From NCBI RefSeq assembly GCF_009707865.1, contig NZ_WMBA01000018.1, positions 1-64,000 of the forward strand: 64,000 bases of DNA, in the 5' to 3' direction. Below, in pieces: positions 1 through 8,194 of this stretch. Every line of letters starts with the position of its first letter. The stretch's first letter is position 1. The translations under genes and the position numbers were made by a program. The notes beneath the pieces were generated by a model, which searched no databases, was not told where the DNA came from, and saw only the letters and a list, made by a program, of their open reading frames with translations. Source of the DNA: Amycolatopsis pithecellobii. Its GTDB lineage: Bacteria; Actinomycetota; Actinomycetes; Mycobacteriales; Pseudonocardiaceae.

Positions 1-65
1 CCGGCATGCTGGGTGCGGGGCACGGAAGCACCCTGTTCGTCTTCGCCCTCCCGGAAACGTCGTGA
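1..65 (+). CDS. C-terminus of a probable PQQ-dependent dehydrogenase (partial)
   Basis: Only the last 20 codons are inside the window, read in frame from base 3 and ending at TGA 63-65. The visible tail reads GMLGAGHGSTLFVFALPETS. Quinoprotein alcohol/methanol dehydrogenases of the beta-propeller type often end with a strand of the form TL(F/Y/W)VFALP, so the match is suggestive although short. The gene stops 45 bp before pqqA on the same strand, which fits the known habit of PQQ-dependent dehydrogenases lying beside their cofactor genes. Family assignment rests on this tail plus context; the active site lies outside the window. Confidence 0.5.
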   Translation, partial: GMLGAGHGSTLFVFALPETS

Positions 66-110
66 CCCTTGCTAGGAACCTGCCGCGAGAAAGGCAGAGG
101 AGGTGAATCC

Positions 111-206
111 ATGGAGTCTCAGCTCGCTGTATGGGAGACGCCCGAGTTCGACGAGATTCCCGTCGCGCCCGAGGTGACCATGTACGTCGCTCAGCTGGAG
201 GACTAA
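111..206 (+). CDS. pqqA: PQQ precursor peptide PqqA
   Basis: A 31-residue peptide that is the substrate for PQQ synthesis. It contains the invariant E-V-T-M-Y core, with Glu21 and Tyr25, the two residues that are cross-linked and excised to become PQQ. The ATG at 111 follows a clear GGAGG ribosome site. The C-terminal extension after Tyr25 (VAQLED) is acidic, and the N-terminal leader is a little longer than in the 23-24 residue proteobacterial peptides. It heads the pqq operon and is separated from pqqB by a strong hairpin. Confidence 0.93.
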   Translation: MESQLAVWETPEFDEIPVAPEVTMYVAQLED

Positions 207-215
207 GGGGGACGC

Positions 216-250
216 GGAGGGCGCCAGGACCCCTGGGCCTGGCGCCCTCC
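216..250 (+). terminator. pqqA-pqqB intergenic hairpin (attenuator or 3' stabiliser)
   Basis: GGAGGGCGCCAGG (216-228) pairs perfectly with its complement at 238-250 around a 9-nt loop. The 13-bp GC-rich stem starts 9 nt after the pqqA stop. No U-tract follows, so partial termination or protection of the pqqA message is more likely than a full stop. Both would give more PqqA peptide than enzymes, as reported for other pqq operons. Confidence 0.75.
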
Positions 251-279
251 GGCGGCTCCGGGACGACCACGGAGGAACG

Positions 280-1167
280 ATGTTCGTGCGGGTGCTGGGT
301 TCGGCGGCGGGGGGTGGCTCCCCGCAATGGAACTGCGGTTGCCCGGTGTGCGCCGCGGTCCGCTCCGGGGCCGGCCCGCCGCGCACCCAGTCGTCGATCG
401 CGGTGAGTGCCGACCGGCGACAGTGGTTCCTCGTCAACGCCTCGCCCGACGTTCGCACGCAGATCGAGGCGTTCCCGGGCCTGCACCCGCGTGGCGACCG
501 GACAACGCCGCTGGAGGCGGTGCTGCTCACCGATGCCGAGCTCGACCACACACTGGGTTTGCTGCTGCTGCGGGAGGCCCGCGCCTTGCGGCTCTACGCC
601 ACGCCCGCGGTGCACAAGGTGCTGTGCGACGGCTCGGGGCTGGTGCGCACACTGGAGCGCTACTGCTCGGTCGAGTGGCGCCCGGTGGTCCCCGGCGCGG
701 GCGTGTCCCTCGGCGGCGGGCTTTCCTGCCGGGCGTTCGACGTGCCCACCACCAAACGGGACCGCTTCGGATCCGGGGAAAACCACGGCCGCGTCGTGGG
801 CTACCGGCTGACCGGCGAACGCGGTGGCGGGACGCTGGTGTACCTGCCCGGCGTGCAGGCGCTGACACCGGCGCTGCGCGCGGAGATCGAGGGCTGCGAC
901 TGCCTGCTGGTCGACGGGACCTGCTGGCGCGACGACGAACTCATCCGTCTCGGCCTGGCCGGCAAGACCTCCCGGGAGATGGGCCATCTGCCCATCGACG
1001 GTGCGGACGGCAGCCTGGCCCAGCTGGCGTCGATGGGCGTGCGGCGGACGATTTTCGTGCACCTGAACAACACCAACCCGATCCTGCTCGAGGACACGCC
1101 CGAGCGGCGCGTCGTCGAGGACAACGGCATGGAGGTGGCCATGGACGGCCTCGAGGTCGAGGTGTAG
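280..1167 (+). CDS. pqqB: PqqB, metallo-beta-lactamase-fold PQQ biosynthesis protein
   Basis: A 295-residue protein, the usual PqqB length. Near the N-terminus it has the PqqB-specific NCGCPVC cluster (residues about 18-24), a structural metal site. Later it shows the degenerate metallo-hydrolase motif around [13 protein letters not shown]. PqqB belongs to the metallo-beta-lactamase superfamily and has been implicated in hydroxylating the PqqA-derived diamino acid before PqqC acts. The ATG follows GGAGG in the sequence GGAGGAACG. It ends 4 bp before pqqC in the same operon. Confidence 0.93.
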   Translation: MFVRVLGSAAGGGSPQWNCGCPVCAAVRSGAGPPRTQSSIAVSADRRQWFLVNASPDVRTQIEAFPGLHPRGDRTTPLEAVLLTDAELDHTLGLLLLREARALRLYATPAVHKVLCDGSGLVRTLERYCSVEWRPVVPGAGVSLGGGLSCRAFDVPTTKRDRFGSGENHGRVVGYRLTGERGGGTLVYLPGVQALTPALRAEIEGCDCLLVDGTCWRDDELIRLGLAGKTSREMGHLPIDGADGSLAQLASMGVRRTIFVHLNNTNPILLEDTPERRVVEDNGMEVAMDGLEVEV

Positions 1168-1171
1168 AGCC

Positions 1172-1858
1172 GTGCCGACCACGACGACCGACGGCTTCGT
1201 GGAGGCCTTGCGGGCGAACTCCCGGCGGTACCACGACCAGCACCCGTTCCACGTCCGGATGAATGCGGGCCGGCTCAGCCGGCGGCAGCTCCAGGGCTGG
1301 GTGGCCAACCGCTTCTACTACCAGGAGAACATCCCCCGCAAGGATGCGGCGATCCTGTCCCAGTGTCCCGATCTCGAGGTCCGCCGGCGCTGGATCCGCC
1401 GGATCATCGACCACGACGGCCGGCACCCCGGTGAGGGCGGCATCGAGGCGTGGCTGCGGCTCGGCGAGGCCGCCGGGCTGACCCGCGAGGAGGTCATGGA
1501 CCACCGCCATCTCGTGCCCGGGGTGCGGTTCGCGGTCGACGCCTACGTGACCTTCGCCCGGACCCGCCCGTGGGTGGACGCGGTCGCGTCCTCGCTCACC
1601 GAGTTGTTCGCCCCCGATCTGATGGCGCAACGGCTGGCCGCGTTCGAGCGGTGGTACCCGTGGATCGACCCCGAGGGTCTCGCCTATTTCCGCGCCCGCC
1701 TCGAACAAGCGCCCCGCGACAGCGAACACGCGCTCGAGGTGGTCACCGCGCACTGCCTGTCCGCCGAATCCCAGGCACGCGCCGTCGACGCGCTCTCGTT
1801 CAAGTGTGACGTCCTGTGGAGCCTGATGGACGCCATCGACCAGGCGTATCCGGAGTGA
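1172..1858 (+). CDS. pqqC: PqqC, pyrroloquinoline-quinone synthase
   Basis: A 228-residue all-helical oxidase of the haem-oxygenase/TenA-like fold. It carries out the last, cofactor-free oxidation and ring closure that gives PQQ. Family hallmarks include [28 protein letters not shown] and the conserved His/Arg-rich stretch [17 protein letters not shown]. The start is GTG at 1172. The stop overlaps a possible GTG start of pqqD, indicating translational coupling. Confidence 0.95.
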   Translation: MPTTTTDGFVEALRANSRRYHDQHPFHVRMNAGRLSRRQLQGWVANRFYYQENIPRKDAAILSQCPDLEVRRRWIRRIIDHDGRHPGEGGIEAWLRLGEAAGLTREEVMDHRHLVPGVRFAVDAYVTFARTRPWVDAVASSLTELFAPDLMAQRLAAFERWYPWIDPEGLAYFRARLEQAPRDSEHALEVVTAHCLSAESQARAVDALSFKCDVLWSLMDAIDQAYPE

Positions 1859-1863
1859 CCACA

Positions 1864-2148
1864 ATGGACTCGATTACACTGTCCACATCGGACCGTCCCA
1901 GGCTGGCCCGGCATGTCCGGCTGACGTTCAGTGCGGCCCGGCAGCGCCATGTGTTGCTGCACCCCGAAACAGTGGTGGTGTTGAACACCAGCGGCGCGGA
2001 CATCCTCGAACTGTGCGACGGGCGGCGTACGGTAGCCGAGATCGAGACCGAACTGCGCTCGCACTACCGGGAAGTCCCCGACGACGAAGTGCGGCGGTTC
2101 CTGACCCAGCTCGTCGCCCGGCGTTGCGTGGAGCTCACCGATGGATAA
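1864..2148 (+). CDS. pqqD: PqqD, peptide chaperone for PqqA
   Basis: A 94-residue RiPP recognition element protein, typical of stand-alone PqqD. It binds PqqA and presents it to the radical SAM enzyme PqqE. Diagnostic segments are HVLLHPETVVVLNTSGADIL and the C-terminal winged-helix half. I chose ATG 1864; an in-frame GTG at 1855 overlaps the pqqC stop as GTGA and would add three residues. The 3' end overlaps pqqE by 8 bp, so the chaperone and its partner are likely made together. Confidence 0.93.
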   Translation: MDSITLSTSDRPRLARHVRLTFSAARQRHVLLHPETVVVLNTSGADILELCDGRRTVAEIETELRSHYREVPDDEVRRFLTQLVARRCVELTDG

Positions 2149-3220
2149 TCCCTTCGGGCTGCTGGCCGAACTCACCTACCGCTGCCCACTGGCCTGCCCG
2201 TACTGTTCCAACCCGATCAACCTCGCCGGTTACGCCGACGAGCTGGACACGGACGAATGGCGCCGGGTGCTCGTGGAGGCCCGCGATCTCGGGGTGCTGC
2301 AATGCCACCTCTCCGGCGGAGAACCGTTGCTGCGGCGCGATCTGGTGGAGATCGTGGCGCAGGCCCACGATCTCGGCCTCTACACCAATCTCGTGACCAG
2401 CGCCGTCGGATTCTCGCGACCGAGGGCTGCGCACCTGCGCGCCGCTGGTCTGGACCATGTGCAGGTCAGCATTCAGGCCGACGAGCCCGCGCTGTCCGAT
2501 GCGATCGCCGGGACCCCGTCCTACGACCGCAAGATCGAGGCCATGCGCGTGGTCAAGGAACTGGGCTGGCCGCTCACCGTGAACGTGGTGCTGCACCGGC
2601 GCAACATCGACCGCGTCGCCGAGGTGCTCGCGCTGGCCGAGCAGGTGGGTGCCGACCGGGTGGAGCTGGCCAACACCCAGTACTACGGCTGGGCGTCGCG
2701 CAACCGTGCCGCGTTGCTGCCGAGCCGGGCGCAGCTCGACGCTGCCGAGGTCGTGGTGCGGGCCGCCCGGACGCGGCTACGGGATCGCATGGACGTCAGC
2801 TACGTCATGCCCGACTACTACAGCCGCTACCCGAAGCCGTGCATGGGCGGCTGGGCCGCGCGGCAACTGACCGTGACACCGAACGGTGACGTGCTGCCCT
2901 GTCCGGCCGCCCAGTCCCTGCCGTTGCCGCGGGCCAGCGTGCGCGCGGACTCGCTGGCCCGGATCTGGGCCGACGCCCCGGTGATGACCGCGTTCCGGGG
3001 AACGGACTGGATGCCGGAACCCTGCCGTAGCTGCGACCGCCGGGAGCTGGACTTCGGTGGGTGCCGCTGCCAGGCGTTCCAGCTCACCGGCGATGCCGCC
3101 CGCACCGACCCGGTCTGCCACCTCTCACCCGATCACGGCCTGGTTGCGCGGGCGGTCGAGGCCGCCAACGCCGGGGCGGCGATCGACGATGCTCCGCTGG
3201 TTCCGCGTCCGCACCGTTAG
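2141..3220 (+). CDS. pqqE: PqqE, radical SAM/SPASM enzyme cross-linking PqqA
   Basis: A 359-residue radical SAM protein that forms the carbon-carbon bond between Glu and Tyr of PqqA. The SAM cluster motif is C15-P-L-A-C19-P-Y-C22. The C-terminal SPASM domain supplies the auxiliary cluster cysteines in KPCMGGW, DVLPCPAA, EPCRSCDRRE, GGCRCQ and DPVCHLSPDH. Length and order of motifs match characterised PqqE. No pqqF protease follows; the next gene converges and overlaps the stop by 4 bp, so precursor proteolysis must use a protease encoded elsewhere. Confidence 0.95.
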   Translation: MDNPFGLLAELTYRCPLACPYCSNPINLAGYADELDTDEWRRVLVEARDLGVLQCHLSGGEPLLRRDLVEIVAQAHDLGLYTNLVTSAVGFSRPRAAHLRAAGLDHVQVSIQADEPALSDAIAGTPSYDRKIEAMRVVKELGWPLTVNVVLHRRNIDRVAEVLALAEQVGADRVELANTQYYGWASRNRAALLPSRAQLDAAEVVVRAARTRLRDRMDVSYVMPDYYSRYPKPCMGGWAARQLTVTPNGDVLPCPAAQSLPLPRASVRADSLARIWADAPVMTAFRGTDWMPEPCRSCDRRELDFGGCRCQAFQLTGDAARTDPVCHLSPDHGLVARAVEAANAGAAIDDAPLVPRPHR

Positions 3221-4272
3221 CTGGTTTCGATGGGTGCACCGCCGAAAACGGTGAAGCTGACGGCCCAGTAGGCGATGTAGAGCGCGAGCAACGCGAATCC
3301 GTGCCAGCGCTTGAGACGGCCGGTGGTGAGGAAGTACGCGGCGAGGGCCGTCATGCCGATGAGGACCGGGAGGTGCCAGGAGAGCACGTTTTCGTCGACG
3401 ACGATGCTGCCGCCCGCGAGCACGATGATGCCGAGCTTCGCGGTGACACCGAAAACGACGCTGCCGATGACGTTCCCGACGCCGAGCTCGGGCGCGCCCT
3501 TGCGGGTGGGTTCCACGGTCAGGAATATGTCCTCGAGGGTGAGCACGAGGGTGGCGATGGTGGCGCCGAACAACGCACCCTGGATGTGGTAGTCCTCCAG
3601 GATGTTCTTCGTGCCGAAGCTGGTGATCCCGGCGCCGGCGACGAGGCCGGCCAGCGCGATGACGGCCAGCGCGATCGCGGCCCACCCGGGGATCGGGCGT
3701 TCCTTGTTGAACGGCATCGTCACGGTGAACGGTGGTCTGTCCGTGGGTGGGTCGGCGGGGCCGAGGGCGCCGGCGCGGCCGGAGTCACCGCCGACTTCCA
3801 GTTTCTCGAGTATTTCCGCGTTGCGGAAAACAGGGGTGCTCCGCCTGAGTTCGCGGGTGGCCACATAGCCGATGAAGAACACGAACAGCAGCACGAGCAC
3901 CGCACCGTAAAGCGGGGTGAGGAGCCCGAAGACGAGGAAAGGAATCAGCACCAACGGCGCGGCCGTGAACAACGCCAGGTACGGGCGCGGGATGTTCACC
4001 TTCGTCGGGGAAATGATCGCGGCGAGCGCGAGCACTATTCCGATCATCGAGATCGCCGTGCCGAACACGGTTCCGAGGGCGACGTCGCTGAGATCTTCCA
4101 CGTTCAGTGCGACACCGAGCGCGACGTCGTCGAATTCGATTCCGGTGAAGATGATCGCGAGCAGGAATACCGAGATTCGCAGGCCGGCCGCCGCACCGAC
4201 GAGGTAGATGATCAGCTTTTCGGCGCTGTAGATCAGTAACGCCGCACCAGCGATGAAAATCAGTATCGACAT
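3217..4272 (-). CDS. Calcium/cation:proton or sodium exchanger (CaCA superfamily)
   Basis: A 351-residue membrane protein with about ten hydrophobic segments in two inverted halves separated by a charged loop (about residues 165-205). Each half carries an acidic alpha-repeat: IIFTGIEFDDVALGVAL in the first, and TLEDIFLTVEP followed by GVGNVIGSVVFGVTAK in the second. This is the layout of Na+/Ca2+ and Ca2+/H+ exchangers. The ATG at 4272 has AAAGGAAG 9 bp upstream; an in-frame ATG 69 bp further out lacks a good site. It converges on pqqE with a 4-bp overlap. PQQ dehydrogenases use Ca2+ or lanthanide in the active site, so a functional link is possible but speculative. Confidence 0.8.
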   Translation of the reverse strand: MSILIFIAGAALLIYSAEKLIIYLVGAAAGLRISVFLLAIIFTGIEFDDVALGVALNVEDLSDVALGTVFGTAISMIGIVLALAAIISPTKVNIPRPYLALFTAAPLVLIPFLVFGLLTPLYGAVLVLLFVFFIGYVATRELRRSTPVFRNAEILEKLEVGGDSGRAGALGPADPPTDRPPFTVTMPFNKERPIPGWAAIALAVIALAGLVAGAGITSFGTKNILEDYHIQGALFGATIATLVLTLEDIFLTVEPTRKGAPELGVGNVIGSVVFGVTAKLGIIVLAGGSIVVDENVLSWHLPVLIGMTALAAYFLTTGRLKRWHGFALLALYIAYWAVSFTVFGGAPIETS

Positions 4273-4440
4273 TGGTACTGGTCTTCCTTTCCGAGAGGGC
4301 CGAAAAGGTGAGTCGCTGTCCCCGTCATCCGATGGTCGCACGTCCGAAGACAGCGGGCCCGGCGGAAAAGCGCGGCCGATTCTCCCGGTCTACAATGGAC
4401 GGGTACGTCAGTTCGCCGCCTCACCCGCTGGAGCGTGCGC

Positions 4441-4980
4441 ATGGCCGACGAGATCGACAACGAGGAAGAACCCGGGGAAGACTACGCCGAAGAGGCGGAA
4501 CCGGACGTTCTCCTCGACGTACCGCGCCTGGCGGTCGAAGAGATTTCTCTGGATGTCGAAAGTCTGCGCGCACGGGTGTCATTGCAGGCCGAAGTGCTCG
4601 ATCTGCTCAAGCTCGGGGTAGGCGTGGATGCCGAACTGACGGGACTCCACCTCGAGATCAAAGGGGTGGAAGCGGAGGTTCTGCTGAAGGCCCGGCTGGA
4701 CAACGTCGCCGACATCATCAACCGGGTGCTGACGACCGTCGACCACAATCCGGACATCGTCGCACGGGCGGCGGGCGCCGCTCTGCCGAGCCAGGACGGG
4801 GGAGCGGAACCCGACGCGGTGGAGGGGGGCACCGACGTTGCGGGGGACGCCGTCGAGGGCGTGGGCAAGGTCCTCGACACGTCGGGTCATCTGGTGGACA
4901 AGGTTCTCGGTGGCGGCGGTGAGGCGCCGAAAACCGCGCGGCACAAGCGTGTTCGCGGGCGGGACGAGCAGCCGCCGTGA
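4441..4980 (+). CDS. Acidic protein of unknown function
   Basis: A 179-residue soluble protein that I do not recognise by function. The N-terminus is very acidic (residues 1-30). It is followed by an amphipathic core (about 30-110) rich in Leu, Val and Glu with heptad-like spacing, which suggests coiled-coil or helical assembly. A low-complexity Gly/Asp/Ala tail ends in a basic patch (TARHKRVRGRDEQ). The ATG at 4441 is preceded by GGAG at about 7 bp; a GTG two codons earlier is an alternative. In the same frame beyond its TGA there is more conserved-looking sequence, annotated separately. Confidence 0.65.
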   Translation: MADEIDNEEEPGEDYAEEAEPDVLLDVPRLAVEEISLDVESLRARVSLQAEVLDLLKLGVGVDAELTGLHLEIKGVEAEVLLKARLDNVADIINRVLTTVDHNPDIVARAAGAALPSQDGGAEPDAVEGGTDVAGDAVEGVGKVLDTSGHLVDKVLGGGGEAPKTARHKRVRGRDEQPP

Positions 4981-5016
4981 ACTCCTGGTGCGCCTGACAT
5001 CGAGTTCACCGCCACG

Positions 5017-5244
5017 GTGCGGGCCGGCGAACTGCGGTTCGACGAGAAACCCCATACGGATATCCGGTTCAGCGGCACCCCAGGCCATCAGCCGCTGACG
5101 CGCAGCGACCGCACCAACCTCCCGGACCGAGTCGACGCGGGAGTCGAATACCGAGACGTGCGAATCGAATACCGGCTGGAGAACCAGATCACGCCGAGCG
5201 CACCGGCAGTAATTGACCATGAGCGGGTCGATGGGAGAAATTAA
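5017..5244 (+). pseudogene. Small ORF whose natural start appears lost
   Basis: From about 4996 the reading frame encodes a protein-like stretch (DIEFTATVRAGELRF, then FSGTPGH, RTNLPDRVDAGVEYRDVRIEYRL). It uses the same frame as the preceding acidic protein and is separated from it only by the TGA at 4978-4980. No ATG, GTG or TTG lies between that stop and the start of the convincing sequence; the first usable start is GTG 5017, inside the conserved-looking part, with no ribosome site. The last residues look unrelated. It may be a decayed small gene, the 3' part of a split gene, or a sequencing error. Confidence 0.4.
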
Positions 5245-5569
5245 CGATTCTTCTCGTCCGCCGGGAAAATCCGCCGCTGCATTCTCCGGCTTTCGACGCG
5301 GTTGAGCCAAGATCTATTGTCGAAGTAAGTGTCCGTGAACGTGACGGACGGTTGTGAGCCCAATACCAGTTTTGATGATCTGTGTCCATTGCCACGGAAT
5401 CTGTACACCGGTTGTTTCTTCTTCGTAATCTTCTCGCGCTTTTGCGGTGACCTGCGATCTACCCCGAGGATCAGCGGCCGCAAGCCACCGCGAACCCCCG
5501 ATGGCTGCGGTCCTGAACCGGACGCGCAACGGCTGCCGCGGTGCGAGATGGAGAAGGAGCCCACCCCCC
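5245..5569 (+). other. Leader/promoter region of the Rpf-like gene, no gene seen
   Basis: About 325 bp that is clearly less GC-rich than its surroundings between 5245 and 5450, with runs such as TTTCTTCTTCG. No ORF in it has plausible codon use. Regulation of rpf genes through a long 5' leader is known in actinobacteria (c-di-AMP riboswitch), but I could not match the riboswitch core here. The only firm element is the ribosome site GAAGGAG just before 5570. Confidence 0.4.
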
Positions 5570-6271
5570 GTGGGACGTCACAGCAAACCCAGCAAGACGG
5601 CAGTTGTTCTCAAGCGAACCGGTGCGACCGCGGCTATCGCGGGCGCCACCATCGGCGGTATCGCGATCGCCGGCGGCGGTACGGCCAGCGCCTTCCCCGG
5701 GCAGGCCGGCATCGTCAAGTGCGAGAGCGGTGGCAACCCGACGATCGTCAACAACACCGCGGCGGGCCAGGCCGCCGGCCGCCCCGCCGGCCTGTTCCAG
5801 ATCGTGACCAAGACCTGGCTGGCCAACGGCGGCGGCCAGTTCGCGCCGACCGCGGACAAGGCCAGCCCGGCTCAGCAGCAGATCGTCGCGGACCGCATCT
5901 ACGCGAAGCAGGGGACCGCGCCGTGGGAGTGCCACGCAGGTGCGGGCCCGGCCAATTTCTCGTCGTTCGCCGGCCAGGGCGGCGGCGGGGCGGCCTCGCC
6001 CGAGGCCGCCAAGGTCAAGCCTCAGGCCAAGCCCCAGGCGAAGCAGGCCAAGCCCCAGGCCAAGGGCGGCGAAGTCCGGAAGTCGAGCCCGCAGGCCGCC
6101 CCGCGGCCGAGCCACGGCGGCGACTACACCGTCGTCGCGGGCGACACCCTGTCGGGCATCGCGAAGAAGCTCGGCATCCCCGGCGGCTGGCGGCACCTGC
6201 AGCAGCTGAACGCGCAGAGCATCCCGAACGCCGACCTGATCCTGGTCGGCCAGGAAATCGCGACGCGGTAA
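5570..6271 (+). CDS. Secreted Rpf-domain muralytic protein with LysM
   Basis: A 233-residue exported protein. A twin-basic start (GRHSKPSKTAVVLKR) leads into a hydrophobic signal segment (residues about 17-41). The Rpf/transglycosylase-like domain begins at GIVKCESGGNP with the catalytic Glu52, and includes GLFQIVTKTWLANGG. A Lys/Pro/Ala/Gln-rich linker (about 143-172) joins it to a C-terminal LysM peptidoglycan-binding domain (YTVVAGDTLSGIAKKLGIP). It should cleave or remodel the cell wall during resuscitation or growth. Start is GTG 5570, 10 bp after GGAG; the longer frame upstream adds a non-signal Arg-rich sequence. A large hairpin terminates it. Confidence 0.88.
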   Translation: MGRHSKPSKTAVVLKRTGATAAIAGATIGGIAIAGGGTASAFPGQAGIVKCESGGNPTIVNNTAAGQAAGRPAGLFQIVTKTWLANGGGQFAPTADKASPAQQQIVADRIYAKQGTAPWECHAGAGPANFSSFAGQGGGGAASPEAAKVKPQAKPQAKQAKPQAKGGEVRKSSPQAAPRPSHGGDYTVVAGDTLSGIAKKLGIPGGWRHLQQLNAQSIPNADLILVGQEIATR

Positions 6272-6285
6272 GGCAGCCGAAGACC

Positions 6286-6335
6286 GCCGTCCGCGCCCGT
6301 ATCGCTTTCCCCCGGGCGATACGGTCGCGGACGGC
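6286..6335 (+). terminator. Large hairpin terminator after the Rpf gene
   Basis: GCCGTCCGCG (6286-6295) and CCGTATCGC (6297-6305) pair with 6326-6335 and 6316-6324. This gives a 19-bp stem with one mismatch around a 10-nt loop, starting 14 bp after the stop. No U-tract, as is common in actinomycetes. Confidence 0.85.
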
Positions 6336-6402
6336 GAGCCGCCGGGGATCTTCCGAGGGCCGGTCCGCTCGGGTCCCGTCCCGGAAATCCGGCGGCGAAA
6401 TC

Positions 6403-6449
6403 GCGGGGTAGGCGGGGGCCTCGGCGGGAGCACGGCCCGCCTACCCCGC
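6403..6449 (-). terminator. Hairpin terminator of the membrane glycosyltransferase gene
   Basis: GCGGGGTAGGCGGG (6403-6416) pairs perfectly with 6436-6449. It lies immediately 3' of the minus-strand gene ending at 6452 and, together with the previous hairpin, insulates two convergent genes. Confidence 0.8.
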
Positions 6450-6451
6450 TC

Positions 6452-8134
6452 CTATGGCCGGTGGTAGATCGTGATGGAGTGGCCGACCTCGTCGATCGGT
6501 GTGCTGCCGGTGATCAGCGACGCCAGGTGGTCGTCGGCCTTGGCGATCGCCGAATCCGACACGGCGAGCAGTCCGTGCACCTGGTCCGGGGGCACGGTGA
6601 GCGGGTCGGCGGCGTTGATGCCGTAGTACGACGGCAGGCCGCTGCCCTTGTAGACGAGCCACGTCGGCTCGCCCGGGTAACGCTGCCTCAGCCGGTCCGC
6701 CAGCCGGCCCAGATCCTGGCCCCAGTCGACGTTCGAGTCGTGCAGGCGCAGGTGGGTCTGTGCCGGACCGCCGAACGCCTCGTTGGAGTAGGGCAGGTAG
6801 TACGGGAACGTCCGCAGCGAGCTGACCGCGGCGAACACGACCAGGGCCGCCGCCGCGACGGGTATCCATCGCCGGCGCAGGGCGACCACGCCCGCCGCCG
6901 CGACCGCCAGGAACATCGGCACGAAGATCGCGTACCGGACGCCGAGGTCGCGGGAGCCGGTCATGGCCGCGGCCAGCAGCACACCCGCCGGAACGAGTAC
7001 ATAGGGCGCCGCCGGGCGCAGCCGGGGCACCGCCACCATCGCGACGGCACCGGCCGGCCACAGCGCCACCATGCCCAGCGGTGTCTTCACCAGCAGCGCG
7101 GCCGGAAGGTAGTACCACAGCGAACCGAGGTACTGCCTTCCGAACAGGAACCCGCCCCACACCTGGTCTTCGAAGCCGAACTGCACACGCATGCCGTCCC
7201 GGTATGGCGCCGGGAGCGGCAACCGGCCGGCGAGCGAGCGCAGGCCGTGGAGCGCCGGCAGGCCCGGTGGCGTCGTCCACCGCAGCCCCGGATCCACGGC
7301 CAAGTAGGAGGCCCACACCACGGCGATCGCGATCAGCGCCACCCCCGCTGCCGCCGCCGCGCCGAGTCCGAGCCGACGGAGAAACCGATCGTGGCGGGCA
7401 TACCAGACGGACAGCACGACCAGGAGCAGCAACACCGGAACCGCGGTCAGGGTGCTCATCTTCGTGGCAACGGCCGCGCCGAGGGCAAGCCCCGCCAGGG
7501 GGAGATAACGGACAGGACGGCGCCGGGCCCGCCACAACAGCCAGACCGAGGTCAGCAGGAAACCCGCGGCCGGCACGTCGAGCGTGGCCAGCGACCCTTG
7601 TGCGATGAGGTCGGGTGAGAACGCGTACAGAGCGAGCGCCGCCGACCCGCCGACAGGGCCGGTGAGGTCCGTGGCGAACGCGAAGACGACCAGGCCGAAC
7701 AGCAGCGTGAGCACGATGACGGGCAGCCGCGCCAGCAGCATCAGCCGTCCCGGATCGTTGCCCGACTCGTACAGCACCTGCCGGCCGAGCTGTGTCTGAT
7801 CACCGGCGAAGGCCGGGTCGAGCCGCACACCGGCGAAGGCCACCCCGCTCGCGATGATCAGCTTGCCCAGCGGGGGATGCTCCGGGTTGTACCGCAGGCT
7901 GTGCTGCTCCAGGTAGACCACCGCCGTTCCCACGTACACCGGCTCGTCGATGGTCGGGGTCTGCTCCACCGCCGTCGTGATCATCGCGAACGCCATCTGT
8001 ACGAGAAGCGCGGCTACGACGAGCGCGAAACACCACCGCCGGTGCCGCCGGAGCCAGTCGAACCGGCCCGGCGGACGGTCCACGGTCACCGGCCGCACCT
8101 GGTGACCCGGCAGCTGGCTCGTCGAAGGCGGCAA
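6452..8134 (-). CDS. GT-C membrane glycosyltransferase, PMT/ArnT-like
   Basis: A 560-residue integral membrane protein with 10-12 hydrophobic helices. After the first helix (about 33-53) comes the acidic loop TPTIDEPVYVG followed by YNPEHPPLGK, the Asp-Glu and His-Pro-Pro signature of polyprenyl-phosphate-sugar dependent GT-C enzymes (protein O-mannosyltransferase, ArnT). The C-terminal third is extracytoplasmic and includes NVDWGQDLGRL. It probably moves a sugar from a lipid-phosphate donor to an exported acceptor. The start is TTG 8134 with AAGGA about 8-10 bp upstream. It stands alone, with its own terminator. Confidence 0.82.
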   Translation of the reverse strand: MPPSTSQLPGHQVRPVTVDRPPGRFDWLRRHRRWCFALVVAALLVQMAFAMITTAVEQTPTIDEPVYVGTAVVYLEQHSLRYNPEHPPLGKLIIASGVAFAGVRLDPAFAGDQTQLGRQVLYESGNDPGRLMLLARLPVIVLTLLFGLVVFAFATDLTGPVGGSAALALYAFSPDLIAQGSLATLDVPAAGFLLTSVWLLWRARRRPVRYLPLAGLALGAAVATKMSTLTAVPVLLLLVVLSVWYARHDRFLRRLGLGAAAAAGVALIAIAVVWASYLAVDPGLRWTTPPGLPALHGLRSLAGRLPLPAPYRDGMRVQFGFEDQVWGGFLFGRQYLGSLWYYLPAALLVKTPLGMVALWPAGAVAMVAVPRLRPAAPYVLVPAGVLLAAAMTGSRDLGVRYAIFVPMFLAVAAAGVVALRRRWIPVAAAALVVFAAVSSLRTFPYYLPYSNEAFGGPAQTHLRLHDSNVDWGQDLGRLADRLRQRYPGEPTWLVYKGSGLPSYYGINAADPLTVPPDQVHGLLAVSDSAIAKADDHLASLITGSTPIDEVGHSITIYHRP

Positions 8135-8194
8135 CCCGGAGGTCCTTTCCGTGCACAGGGAACACCTATGTCACGGCGTGGCCGCCGGTCGAGT

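Noticed and set aside
3061-4239. 392-codon plus-strand frame over the exchanger gene
   Set aside because: Extremely charged Glu/Arg/Asp/His composition and full overlap with a well-supported membrane protein on the other strand.
5245-5569. c-di-AMP (ydaO-type) riboswitch in the leader of the Rpf gene
   Set aside because: Expected from biology of rpf genes, but I could not find the conserved GGGGGAACC-type core or the paired blocks. A covariance-model search (RF00379) would decide.
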